From Amoebophrya sp. AT5.2 (Eukaryota > Sar > Dinophyceae > Syndiniales > Amoebophryaceae): a stretch of DNA of 16,698 nucleotides. The first letter of the stretch is position 1. Every line of letters begins with the position of its first letter. The notes under the pieces were generated by a model. The model was not told the origin of the DNA. It made no database searches and worked only from the letters and a program-made list of their open reading frames with translations. Positions 8,836 to 16,698 of this stretch are shown here, one piece after another. A program made the position numbers and the translations under genes. The stretch is from NCBI GenBank assembly GCA_005223375.1, contig RXOD01004982.1:1-16698 (forward strand), read 5' to 3'.

Positions 8836-11430
8836 ATGCCTTCGCATCCATTTCTTCTCCGTGATGACGAGAACGAACTCGCATCACCTCTACTTCCGTT
8901 CACCAGTATCTTTGTGCGGTTCGCAAATGGCGAGGCGCTCCAAATCTCGCGCGATGATTTGCCAGACACCGCGAAACTTAGCGCATACGCGACGGTCCGG
9001 GACCTGAAGGAGGCGGTAGCCGAGAGGCTGTCGACAGCGGGATATCCGGGCGTGGACGACGTCGTCGAAGATGCCGAGGCGGTGGTGGGCGGCGAGACGC
9101 GAATCTTTCAGCACGTGCCGCCAACCTTGATCGAGTTCGTTGCAGAGCAAGAGCGGGATCCTTCAAACTCGACTACCGGAGACCAAACGAACAACGCCAG
9201 TGTCTCGGACTCGCCCCTGTCGCGGACGCCGTCTGACGATGCCCTGGAAGAACGCATCGGGAGTGAATGTGGCTCAACACCGGGATTGTTTTTACCCGAC
9301 CACCACTCGCTCGCGGCTCTGTCGCACGAGGGACGTGACGAACTACGGGTGATCATTCGAGGGACTTTGCGAACTTTCGCCAACGCTCGAGTCGTGCGTT
9401 TGCCTGGGCCGCCGGGAGACCACCGGCACTTCCCAAACCAAGACGGCCCCTGGATGCATGTGGAAGATGGACGGGCGACGGCCGAGATTCAGGGCGCAGA
9501 CACAGGGCTCGACGCAGTGTTCCGTGTGTGGCACAAGTGGGTACTTGGCGGCTGTTGCCAGGAGCTCATGGCTTTTGTTTTTCCCCCGTCGGAGGATACT
9601 GGGAATGCCTATCCGGTCACCCTGACTAGCCGGGAACTTCTCCGCGAGGTGATCTACATGATGGATGATTGCCAGCTGTGCAGCCCGGTGCTGAAAATGA
9701 GAACAGTAGCATACTACCGCGATGAGGACGAGGACGAGGCCGATGAACATTGGTTTGGGTATCATGATCCCGATGAGTACCGCTGCTTGTCGGCACTGAC
9801 TGCAGCGTACGCCGTCGATCCACAGGGAGCGGCGAGGGATGTGGTGCGGCGGTTGCAGCTGATTCTCCGCAACGGCGGCAAGGAAAGAAACGCCCATGAT
9901 GCGCCTGGAGCATTCCATGATGAGGACGCTGCCGGAGAAGCTCGTTCTTCACGAGGGAGTGGACCAATTTCAACCGGGGCTGCTGCGGCTGCTGTGTTCA
10001 ACGAGCGGAGTGGTCGCGAGGAATGGGGTCTACTGTGGTGCGCGGTCACTACTGGAGACGAGGCTTTCGCATGGGAAGTGCTTACGGCAAGAAGTAACTC
10101 CCTTAGCGAAGACGTCGACCACCCGTCAACAGCCCGAGAGACGAGCTTTTGCTTCGACTTGTTTGATACGCTGCATTCGCCGGTACGTGCGGTAGACAAG
10201 CTTGACACGCTGATCTATGGAATCACGCGCTATGCTGGCGAACTGCGCAGCGGATTTGCGTGGATGCTGAAATGGAGCCGGTCGGCGCAGTTCTGGGCTG
10301 CGGTTTTGAACCGACCCGAATTGCGCGCACGTTCGCGCAGCCCCCGGCGGCTTTTCGAGAACGCCGCGCGGGCCGAGCCAGGAGGCCCTTACCAGAGCGG
10401 ACTCTTGCTGCTGCTTGACGCTGGTAATATTGAAGCGGTGAGAGGCATCGACCTTGGCGAGTACAGTTGGTGTGGGTACGTGCCTGAGCTGCCACCTGCC
10501 CCACCCACCTGCAGCACACTGAGGGAGCTACTGTGGCGGCGCTTGGAGGATCCGGGCGCCGACATAGGCACGCGCAGCTCTTGGTACGGCGTCCTGGCGG
10601 TATTTATTTCCGTCTATCTGCACGACGATGATACAGAGACGCAGGTACGAGAGGCCGATCGGTTCGCCGGTCGCATGCGGTTTTTCATGAGCACTCTGTG
10701 GGAGGGTGGCCGCGCGGATCTCGTTTGTTCGCTGATTGCGCACTTGCGATACCTCATGGAAGATCTTGGCGTGATTGCGGAGGCACCCCCAGCGACTTGG
10801 CGAAACTACAGCAGCACCGCGGAGCATGTGTTTCAGTTCCTCTTTTACAACGAGGCCAACGCGCCACTGATTTCGGACCCAATTTGGCGGGAAGCGTCGA
10901 ACAGGGTAGAGCAAACGTTCACAGCCGGAGAGGGCGCGGCGGGCCCGAGCAGCGCTCCTGGAGCTCGAGAAAGTTTACTTCGCCACCATGAAGAGATGCA
11001 ACGGCTTACCTGGGTACGCAACCTGCTGCGCAAGGTGCGAGCACTCCTCGCTAACCTGCAGCGTTTGTGGCGGGAGCTGGAGGGCGAGCAACGAATCGGA
11101 TTTTCGCGGACCGACGACTTGCTGTGTCACTTCCGCAAATTGGGCGTAGCGCAGAATGGGGTTTGCGATTTTGTTTACCAAATTCGCAACGCGCAAGGGG
11201 ACCAGGAGGCGTGGAAGACCCGCGGGGAGGGCCTTCACTCCCACAACAGGCCGGAACGGCAAAAGAAAAACGGGCCGCGCTATTCCGACGAATATCTAAT
11301 GGCTTGGGAAGAACAGATGGATCTGGAAGATTTATTTTTAACAAGAGATGTCGTGCGCAGCGCAGCTACGACGAAGAAAGAAAGTAGTGCGAGAGGCAGA
11401 CGCAAAGGCTGGCCGAATCAGAAGAGTTAG
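8836..11430 (+). CDS. Uncharacterised protein with probable ubiquitin-like N-terminus, paralogue B (864 aa)
   Basis: The tandem paralogue of the 823-aa gene, with an intact intronless frame from ATG 8836. The N-terminal ubiquitin-like region (residues about 24-100) differs from A at only about a dozen positions in the first 100 by eye. The middle is more divergent: an acidic stretch DEDEDEADE near nt 9724-9747 replaces a Tyr/Asn-rich stretch in A, and a 33-residue in-frame segment (nt about 9859-9962) has no counterpart in A. The block at residues about 766-811 (from FRKLGVAQNG to the RPERQKKN motif) is almost unchanged. The C-terminus is basic, though its last 50 residues differ from A. Intact frames in both copies despite many substitutions argue that both are functional. 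The family is unknown to me. Confidence 0.85.
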   Translation: MPSHPFLLRDDENELASPLLPFTSIFVRFANGEALQISRDDLPDTAKLSAYATVRDLKEAVAERLSTAGYPGVDDVVEDAEAVVGGETRIFQHVPPTLIEFVAEQERDPSNSTTGDQTNNASVSDSPLSRTPSDDALEERIGSECGSTPGLFLPDHHSLAALSHEGRDELRVIIRGTLRTFANARVVRLPGPPGDHRHFPNQDGPWMHVEDGRATAEIQGADTGLDAVFRVWHKWVLGGCCQELMAFVFPPSEDTGNAYPVTLTSRELLREVIYMMDDCQLCSPVLKMRTVAYYRDEDEDEADEHWFGYHDPDEYRCLSALTAAYAVDPQGAARDVVRRLQLILRNGGKERNAHDAPGAFHDEDAAGEARSSRGSGPISTGAAAAAVFNERSGREEWGLLWCAVTTGDEAFAWEVLTARSNSLSEDVDHPSTARETSFCFDLFDTLHSPVRAVDKLDTLIYGITRYAGELRSGFAWMLKWSRSAQFWAAVLNRPELRARSRSPRRLFENAARAEPGGPYQSGLLLLLDAGNIEAVRGIDLGEYSWCGYVPELPPAPPTCSTLRELLWRRLEDPGADIGTRSSWYGVLAVFISVYLHDDDTETQVREADRFAGRMRFFMSTLWEGGRADLVCSLIAHLRYLMEDLGVIAEAPPATWRNYSSTAEHVFQFLFYNEANAPLISDPIWREASNRVEQTFTAGEGAAGPSSAPGARESLLRHHEEMQRLTWVRNLLRKVRALLANLQRLWRELEGEQRIGFSRTDDLLCHFRKLGVAQNGVCDFVYQIRNAQGDQEAWKTRGEGLHSHNRPERQKKNGPRYSDEYLMAWEEQMDLEDLFLTRDVVRSAATTKKESSARGRRKGWPNQKS

Positions 11431-11444
11431 CCGCTGGCGATGAC

Positions 11445-11521
11445 GTAAGTGGAAGTGGTTTTGTTATTCCGAGCTACTATGTCAAGCTTAAGATACTTTT
11501 CCCTTGGTTTGCAATTGTAAG
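11445..11521 (+). other. Possible 3'-UTR intron of paralogue B
   Basis: GTAAGT begins 14 nt after the stop codon and an AG acceptor (attgtaag, ending at 11521) follows at the position equivalent to the paralogue A candidate, giving 77 nt. The acceptor is less pyrimidine-rich than in A. Motif and conservation are the only support. Confidence 0.3.
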
Positions 11522-11614
11522 TAGCGTCACTCAAATTTTGAGTTTGAATGGAATCACAACGAGACCGACCCAAGACCAAAAACATAAATGTTTTGACGCA
11601 TAGTTTATTGCCGT

Positions 11615-11663
11615 GGCCGCGAACAGCCACCGCTGTATGGCCGCGGCACAGCCACTGCTGTAT
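11615..11663. repeat. Imperfect 24/25-bp tandem repeat, two units
   Basis: Units at 11615-11638 and 11639-11663 share the pattern ggccgcg, then cagccac, then gctgtat. The matching part of unit A has a single copy, so this is a local duplication made after the units separated, or a loss in A. Confidence 0.7.
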
Positions 11664-11991
11664 GGCTTCCGCACGACGGGACCTGCAGCATGTCGCGAAC
11701 ATGGAGGATTCGCTTTTCATTCTAAGAGACACGCATGAGTGCTGGGCTCGTGAGGAGCCACAGCAATTGCAATGACGGCATTGCCAAATCCAAATCGCAC
11801 TGCATAGTGACGAGGTAAAGTCAGAAATGGCACCGCATTGGAGTCAGTCCGCTGGGCACCTGACGCGAGCAAGATAATCTGTTCGCTTCCTTCAACCACC
11901 TTCCGCTGCTCGGGATCGGGTGGAAAATTATTTGCGTCCATCGTATGCTCGCTAAGGCTATGGGTACTTGATATAGATAAGAACATTCATC

Positions 11992-13180
11992 ATGCTTTCG
12001 TATTTGGAGCACTCCGTCCCCGCCCGCGAGGCTGCCGAGTTTCTCGGCGCGGCGCTTCCGCTGCTGCTGTTCCTGTCGCCGCTTCCGCTGGTGGTCGCCA
12101 TGTGCCGCACGAAAAAGGTGGGAAACACGCCGCCGCTGCCCTTCATCGCCGGGCTGGGGACGAACGTCTTGTGGCTCCTGGCCGGGGTGGGAATGAACAA
12201 GACGGCCATGATAGTTCCCAACGCCTTCGGTCTGTGCCTTCACTTCTGCTACGTGGTCGTGTACTACCTCGCCCTGAAATCGGAGCTGGCAACGGTGGCG
12301 GCAGCGACGACGAAAGAGGCTCCGCGGTCGAAGACGCCGACGAAGGCGGACACGAAGCGGTCCCGCTCGAGGAGCCCCATGAAGAAGGCCGCGGGAGCAA
12401 GTAGCCCGATGAAAAAAACGGAAGCTGCAGGAGGAGGAGCTTCAGCCTCTAGTACCGCAACAAAATATGCCACTGGAAACGCCGCACTCCTGGCGACAAG
12501 GAGCAGTTTTGTGAGGCTGATGTTGCTGGCGGCGGTCGCGATAACGGTGGGGGCAGTGGGACTGGTGACAGGATACGTGGACGTGACGAGCGGGCTGGCC
12601 TCAGCCCTAAACATCCTGATGATGGGCGCGCCGGCAGCGGCCTTGCGAACCGTCTGGAAAACGTGGGACCCGAGCCACCTCGGTATACAGCAAATAATTC
12701 TGTGATCGCCATGTTGTTGATTGACAAGAATTCGGGGCATGAAGATGAATAAACCGTGGTCATTTATTGTTTCTGCACACCTGCGTTCTCAATCAACGGA
12801 CTGCTTGCACATCAATCGAGCTTTCCGCTAAACAAGAGCGCTAGAGAAAACGGTTCAATCTTGTCCTGGCGACGCTATCGTATGCAGTCGACCAGTCTAT
12901 CCTTGAACCTACAGCAGTGCTCTCGATGTTCAGTGACATTAATTGGCGACTTCGAAATCAAATGGCATTTTTGCAAATTATCCACCGACCAGGTTCTGCA
13001 TCAATGGCTGTCGCTGGACTCAACTGCTCCTTCGTGTGGTCGTTGATCGGCGGCATCTGGTGGAAAAACGCCCAGGTTTTCGTCCCGAACATCCTCGGCG
13101 TGATCACGAATGGCATTGCGCTGTTTTTCTTCCTCTGGATTGGGTTCACCAATCGCGGGAAGAAGAAAAAGACGGAGTGA
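11992..13180 (+). CDS. SWEET-family sugar transporter, two exons
   Basis: Exons 11992-12682 and 12993-13180 join in phase 1 to give 292 aa with seven predicted membrane helices in two three-helix bundles plus a linker helix, as in SWEET (MtN3/saliva) uniporters that move sugars down their gradient. First bundle: a Pro-rich helix 1 with SPLP (29-32), TPPLPF (46-51), GTNVLW (Asn58) and VPNAFG (75-80). Second bundle: NILMMGAPAAALRT (207-220), Asn241 in GLNCSFVW, and VFVPNILG (259-266). The prolines and Asn pair are typical of the substrate path, but the Pro usually found at the start of helix 6 is replaced by Gly/Ser near residue 231. Residues about 100-165, in the cytoplasmic loop between helices 3 and 4, form a basic Ser/Pro-rich insert with RSRSRSPMKK and a second SPMKK. 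The tail ends in KKKK. Substrate and target membrane are unknown. Confidence 0.85.
12683..12992 (+). other. SWEET intron
   Basis: A 310-nt GT-AG intron in phase 1 (donor gtatac, acceptor ccgaccag). Joining across it gives DPSHLGSASMAVAGLN and restores helix 6; without splicing, exon 1 ends at a stop at 12703-12705. No TACTAAC is seen. An AATAAA-type sequence within it (near 12747) could allow premature polyadenylation, but that is speculation. Confidence 0.75.
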
Positions 13181-13610
13181 ACAACCGGACTTCTCAAACG
13201 CAATGAATCGGCACCGGTGGACTTCTCAAACGCAATCAGCAATCATACAATCCGCCCGGCGACGGCCGGCCCGATTCGCATGCTTTTTGATGAAAGCGGA
13301 ACCGACGGATTGTTGATTCGCTCGCAATGCATGGTGAGCAACAAAAGAGCCAACGTCTTGTCAACAGCGAGACGAGAGGTATTGTCCTGGACAACACCAG
13401 GGTGTTCGGAGGATCACTATTCCTATCTGATCGCACGTTCACAGACGTCAATGATGATAGCCCTGTCTTCCTCCCATGAGACAGCGTCTACCAACGACGG
13501 CACACTTTGATAAGTTTGTTCGGTTTGTTTCACAAATCGTACTACTCTACGTACTCCCTCGCATCCCGCACCTAGGGAAGCCTTCGCACTCCGAGCGCAC
13601 GGAAATCCAA
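13181..13610. other. Intergenic region between SWEET and HGD
   Basis: No gene recognised. It contains an 18-bp direct repeat, ggacttctcaaacgcaat, at 13187-13204 and 13219-13236, starting a few bases after the SWEET stop. From 13476 the HGD frame is already open, so part of this could belong to a longer HGD N-terminus. Confidence 0.55.
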
Positions 13611-15650
13611 ATGTGGGTCGCCTCATCGTCCTCGTCTGCCGTTCCGCGGCGGATTGCTCCTTCCAGCCGACGCTGCGCCCTCTACAGCCAGCAGCAATCA
13701 CTCCGCCAGTACGGTTTCGGGTCCTTCCACCAGCAGGAGCGGGTGGCGGGCGCGCTCCCGAAGCACCAGTTCTCACCACAAAATCCGCCCTACGGCCTGT
13801 ACCCGGAGCTGCTGTCGGGGACGACTTTCACGGCCCCCCGCGCCAAAAACCGCTACACCTGGATGTACCGAAAGAGGCCGTCAGTGAGCCACGACAGTTT
13901 GAAGAGCGAGTACAAACTGGCGAAGGCAATCAGCGGCCACAGGTGGACCGTTGCCCCGGCCGTGAGCCCCGTGCCACCGCTGCAGTTCCGATTCCCGAAA
14001 GTGGAGGTAAAATTTAAATACTTAATCGGCTTATTTTCTATTTTTTCTATCGTGTTGAAACAAGAAGACTTGCGTGATGAGAAAAAGCGAAGTTTCTCAC
14101 GATGGTCATATGAGACGCGAGTCCATGAGTCCATTCCGTAAACCCAGCTCACTCTGACCAGTCTCTAGTTTCGTCCACTCCACTTCCTTGCGAATGGTAC
14201 GTACTGAGGTCCTCTCTGACCCGCGGACTTCCGCGTAAATGCTGCTTTCGATAGCTCTCACTGCAATCGAGCGCAAACTCACCTCCTCTTATTCCGCGAT
14301 CGCCACCGACAGATCCCCACCCCGAGTTCCTCCGTTGATTTTCTCGACGGCGTGACGACGCTGGCGGTGACAGGTTCGGCGGCGATGCAGAACGGGGCGG
14401 CGGCAGGTGTGTACCAATGCAACACATCGATGGACAGCCGGGTGTTCCGGAACCACGATGCCGAGATGATGCTGATCCCCGAAAGCGGTACATTGACCAT
14501 CCGGACAGAGCTGGGCACGCTGACCGTGGAACCGCAGGTGAGTGGGCCTTTTTTCGAGCCACGATTGCTTGGTTGTGTGCAGGATAAGTTTGTATGTGGT
14601 ATCGGGTAGTTTCAGTTTATCGCGTGGCAGATCTTCGATGTTGGGGTTCCACATCGGGTTCGCGAATGACACGCCTTGGTCCGCGCCGTTGAAGCACGAG
14701 GGAGTAGTAGACCGACCTTGATATTAGCAAATTGCTTAAAAATGCGTGCTCGGAGAACCCAGGTTGAGACAGCAACTTCGTGAGCGAATCGACACCGAAT
14801 ACAGGAATTCGCGCTGCTTCCTCGCGGCCTGGCGTTCCAAGTGCAGCTAGGTGGAAACGGCGTTTCCTCTGGGTACGTGCTCGAAAATTTTGGCGCGCTG
14901 TTCCAGCTGCCCGAGCTCGGACCAATCGGCATTTCCTCTGGCCTAGCGCACCCGCGGCACTTCACTCCGGGTGTGCTGGAGAAAGTAGTCGCTGCGGGTA
15001 GCTCGGCGGCGCAGCCAGCACCTCCGACGTCTTTCGAAATCGTCGCCAAGTTCGGCGACAACTTTTTCTCTGGCACCTCGGTAAGTTCCCCACTCGACGA
15101 CGTGGTCGCCTACTTCGGCTCCTATTTGCCGGTGAAGTACAACTTCAAAGACTACATGGCGATAAACACCGTCACTTACGACCACCCGGACCCGTGCATC
15201 GGCTCCGTCCTGTCCTCGTATACGGACCAGGGGTCCGGTCTGGCGAACATCGACTTTGTGGTCTTCCCGCCCCGTTACGTGGTTGCGGAGAACACGTTTC
15301 GCCCGCCGTGGTTCCACCGGAACTTCATGAGCGAGTTCATGGGGTTAGTGCACGGGAGCTACGACGCCAAGAAGGGGTTTGTGCCGGGCGCGAGCTCGAT
15401 CCACAACTCCTTTGTGCCGCACGGCCCGGATGCGGGCTCCGTGGCGGCCGGGACTGCGAAAGACACGTCGGAGCCGGAGAAGTACACGCGGGCGCTGGCG
15501 TTCATGTGGGAGACGTGCCGAATCTGGAAGCCGACTGAATACGCGATGAAGATCCGAGACAGGGAATACAGGGATTGCTGGAAGGGATTGGAAGACAGGT
15601 TTGACGACACTACGGGGGAGGTGGAGCAGAAAAGACCGTTTCAGACGTAG
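13611..15650 (+). CDS. HGD: Homogentisate 1,2-dioxygenase, three exons
   Basis: Exons 13611-14006, 14313-14537 and 14805-15650, joined in phase 0, give 488 aa. HGD uses Fe(II) and O2 to open the ring of homogentisate, giving maleylacetoacetate. Exon 1 has the family N-terminus: YGFGSFHQ, YGLYPELLSGTTFTAPR, and RPSVSH. Exon 2 has VDFLDGVTTLA, CNTSM, and LIPESGTLTIRTELG. Exon 3 starts EFALLPRGLAFQVQ and runs through FQLPELGPIG, FDHPDP-like YDHPDP, FRPPWFHRNFMSEFMGL and PHGPDA. Predicted iron ligands are His378, Glu384 and His413, with nearly the spacing of the human enzyme (335, 341, 371). Compared with the 445-aa human protein, there are about 35 extra N-terminal residues, rich in Ser/Arg, possibly a mitochondrial presequence. 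An alternative in-frame ATG at 13476 adds 45 residues, including a hydrophobic stretch. No catalytic residue is missing. Confidence 0.92.
14007..14312 (+). other. HGD intron 1
   Basis: A 306-nt GT-AG intron in phase 0 (donor gtaaaa, acceptor caccgacag). Splicing restores FPKVE-IPTPSSSVDF, matching the family spacing before the VDF motif. A small hairpin (TGAGAAA with TTTCTCA) lies near 14080-14100. No TACTAAC is present. Confidence 0.8.
14538..14804 (+). other. HGD intron 2
   Basis: A 267-nt GT-AG intron in phase 0 (donor gtgagt, acceptor gaatacag). Splicing joins TVEPQ to EFALLPRG, the conserved path into the PRG motif of HGDs. No TACTAAC is present. Confidence 0.85.
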
Positions 15651-16317
15651 AGGGGGGTTTTGCAGAAAATAATCTAGAATCAGGTCGTGGAAAGGGAAGG
15701 CTGATTGCTGGCGCAGCTGATAGGCCCCTCTCCTGACTTTGCGACGATTTCGTGACCAGCTTGCACAGGAACGCTGAATAGATGAGAACCTATAGAGATT
15801 TATGAACAGCTACAGCTACAGCCGGTGCCGGATCGCGCGTCATACAATATCACCGTGTAAAAATAACGATGATCATTTTCTTTCTTCTCCTATTTTAGCG
15901 CGCACACCGACACCTCCGATACTGTCGGTTCCGATTTGCGTATTGCGTGACTTTGCAGCATGGCGGCTGTTCGCCGTTCTCAGCCTTCGTCGTGGATTCT
16001 GTCACCCGAGCTCCATCCCTTGATCACCATCATACATCACCACCATCGGCATCATCGCGATTCATCATGCAGTTCCGCACCATCAGTTAGTAGAAAAACT
16101 TGGAACACCTACTGCGCCCATCTTCGGCTCGTGCGTTTTGTCTGCAAAAGCAAGCTCCTGTATCGAAAGAAAGCTCGACTACGACAGTATATCGCACACA
16201 AAGCTACACATACACTTAGGTCTACAAGTTGCAAAAAGCAAACTCATTTCACTGTTCCGTGTCTTCGCTTTCTTTCGAGACATCGGTACTTTATTCTGCC
16301 GAAGTACGCATGAAATT
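15651..16317. other. Intergenic region downstream of HGD
   Basis: No convincing gene. It includes a CAT/CAC-rich low-complexity stretch (about 16022-16070). A 117-aa open frame at 15960-16313 runs through it and would encode a His-rich protein of no recognisable family. The HGD 3' UTR and the promoter of the next gene should be here. Confidence 0.5.
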
Positions 16318-16698
16318 ATGGCCTCCTTCCGTACTGCTGCCACTGGTGACGTCAGCAAACAGCATGTCTTCCTTGGCGTACGGAGTCGTGTAAAAAGCCC
16401 GCTCTGTAGTTGCTCTCATCTCCTCTCTGTTTTCTTCGTTGGTTTCCATCTGTCCGCGCACCCACTACAGGCGGCCGCCTCCGCGCCGCGGTTGTTGCAG
16501 CATGGCGCGAAGGCAGCGGCGCGGACCCACCAATCAGCCGCTGCGTCGATGGTTGGCGCCTCCGTCAATTCGCCCGGACCCCCCGCCCCCCCCGCACTGC
16601 CAGCAGCACCCCACCAACAGAGCCAAAACCTCAGCTTTCTGGCGAACGCCAGTTCGTTGGCGAACCGGACGGCCGCGCAGGAACGGCTGCCGCGCTTC
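16318..16698 (+). CDS. Possible 5' end of an unrecognised gene, truncated by the window edge
   Basis: From ATG 16318 one + frame stays open to the last base (127 codons). The distal part reads as low-complexity Ala/Pro/Gln-rich protein ending in SFLANASSLANRTAAQER, which looks more like coding sequence than the early part. A likely intron lies inside: donor gtacgg at 16378 and, after a long pyrimidine-rich run, acceptor ccactacag ending at 16470 (93 nt, phase 0). The donor resembles that of CDPK intron 1. A run of C6-G-C8 (about 16578-16592) makes the frame sensitive to base-calling error. No function can be proposed. Confidence 0.4.
   Translation, partial: MASFRTAATGDVSKQHVFLGVRSRVKSPLCSCSHLLSVFFVGFHLSAHPLQAAASAPRLLQHGAKAAARTHQSAAASMVGASVNSPGPPAPPALPAAPHQQSQNLSFLANASSLANRTAAQERLPRF

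Larger units (their letters stand above)
8297..11847 (+). repeat. Tandem segmental duplication, copy B
   Basis: The second unit of the direct tandem duplication, about 330 bp longer than unit A. The extra length comes from several insertions relative to A: about 70 bp near 8510-8600, about 105 bp near 8688-8792, 99 bp in the coding sequence (9859-9962), and small indels elsewhere. Order and orientation match unit A throughout. Confidence 0.9.
11431..11991. other. 3' flank of paralogue B and upstream region of the SWEET gene
   Basis: No gene. To about 11847 this is the duplicated 3' flank, with TGACGTAAGTGG (11441-11452) and tgttttgacgcatagttt (11589-11606) shared with unit A. The remaining ~145 nt should hold the SWEET promoter and 5' UTR; I see no clear promoter motif. 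Confidence 0.55.

Noticed and set aside
12845..12875. ggttcaatc, resembling a tRNA B-box
   Set aside because: No matching A-box, acceptor stem or anticodon arm can be folded around it; it lies in the SWEET intron.
15079..15090. Donor-like ggtaagt inside HGD exon 3
   Set aside because: Reading straight through matches the family (FFSGTSV then DDVVAYFGSY), so it is coding.
15960..16313. 117-aa + open frame with a His-rich segment starting at an ATG
   Set aside because: It runs over a CAT/CAC low-complexity stretch, has no family resemblance, and its later residues look like translated non-coding sequence.
16347..16354. TGACGTCA palindrome (CRE-like)
   Set aside because: A single 8-mer inside a possible coding exon; no evidence that such factors act here.
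16615..16635. Reverse-complement ttttggctc resembling part of the dinoflagellate spliced-leader sequence
   Set aside because: Only nine bases match, on the strand opposite the genes, inside a probable coding region.

Overview
The window reads as eukaryotic nuclear DNA, most likely from a protist of the alveolate/dinoflagellate lineage. Four observations support this: a calcium-dependent protein kinase (a family typical of plants and alveolates), GT-AG introns, every supported gene on the + strand (dinoflagellates and relatives favour long unidirectional gene arrays), and an array of tandem paralogues. The organism is an inference; no rRNA or organellar marker is present. Several genes only make sense after splicing, and I resolved five introns by joining frames so that family-conserved sequence is restored.

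Layout, left to right. (1) 164-1000: the 3' part of a 4-hydroxyphenylpyruvate dioxygenase (HPPD) gene, carrying the catalytic C-terminal half and an unusual coiled-coil tail. (2) 1001-2037: no convincing gene. (3) 2038-4147: a three-exon calcium-dependent protein kinase with four EF-hand loops; both introns carry a perfect TACTAAC motif. (4) 4859-8081 and 8297-11847: two copies of a ~3.2-3.6 kb tandem segmental duplication. Each holds one long intronless ORF (823 and 864 aa) for an unrecognised protein with a probable ubiquitin-like N-terminus and a strongly conserved basic C-terminus. Flanking non-coding sequence is duplicated with the genes. (5) 11992-13180: a two-exon SWEET sugar transporter with a basic Ser/Pro-rich cytoplasmic insert. 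(6) 13611-15650: a three-exon homogentisate 1,2-dioxygenase (HGD). (7) 16318 to the window end: a possible first exon or exons of an unrecognised Ala/Pro-rich protein.

The functional thread is tyrosine catabolism. HPPD makes homogentisate and HGD opens its ring, so two consecutive enzymes lie about 13 kb apart on the same strand. The kinase, the SWEET transporter and the paralogue pair have no known role in that pathway. The least explained content is the tandem pair: an unfamiliar protein family whose ends are conserved, whose middle diverges by substitution and in-frame indels, and whose untranslated flanks keep matching motifs, including a possible small 3'-UTR intron.
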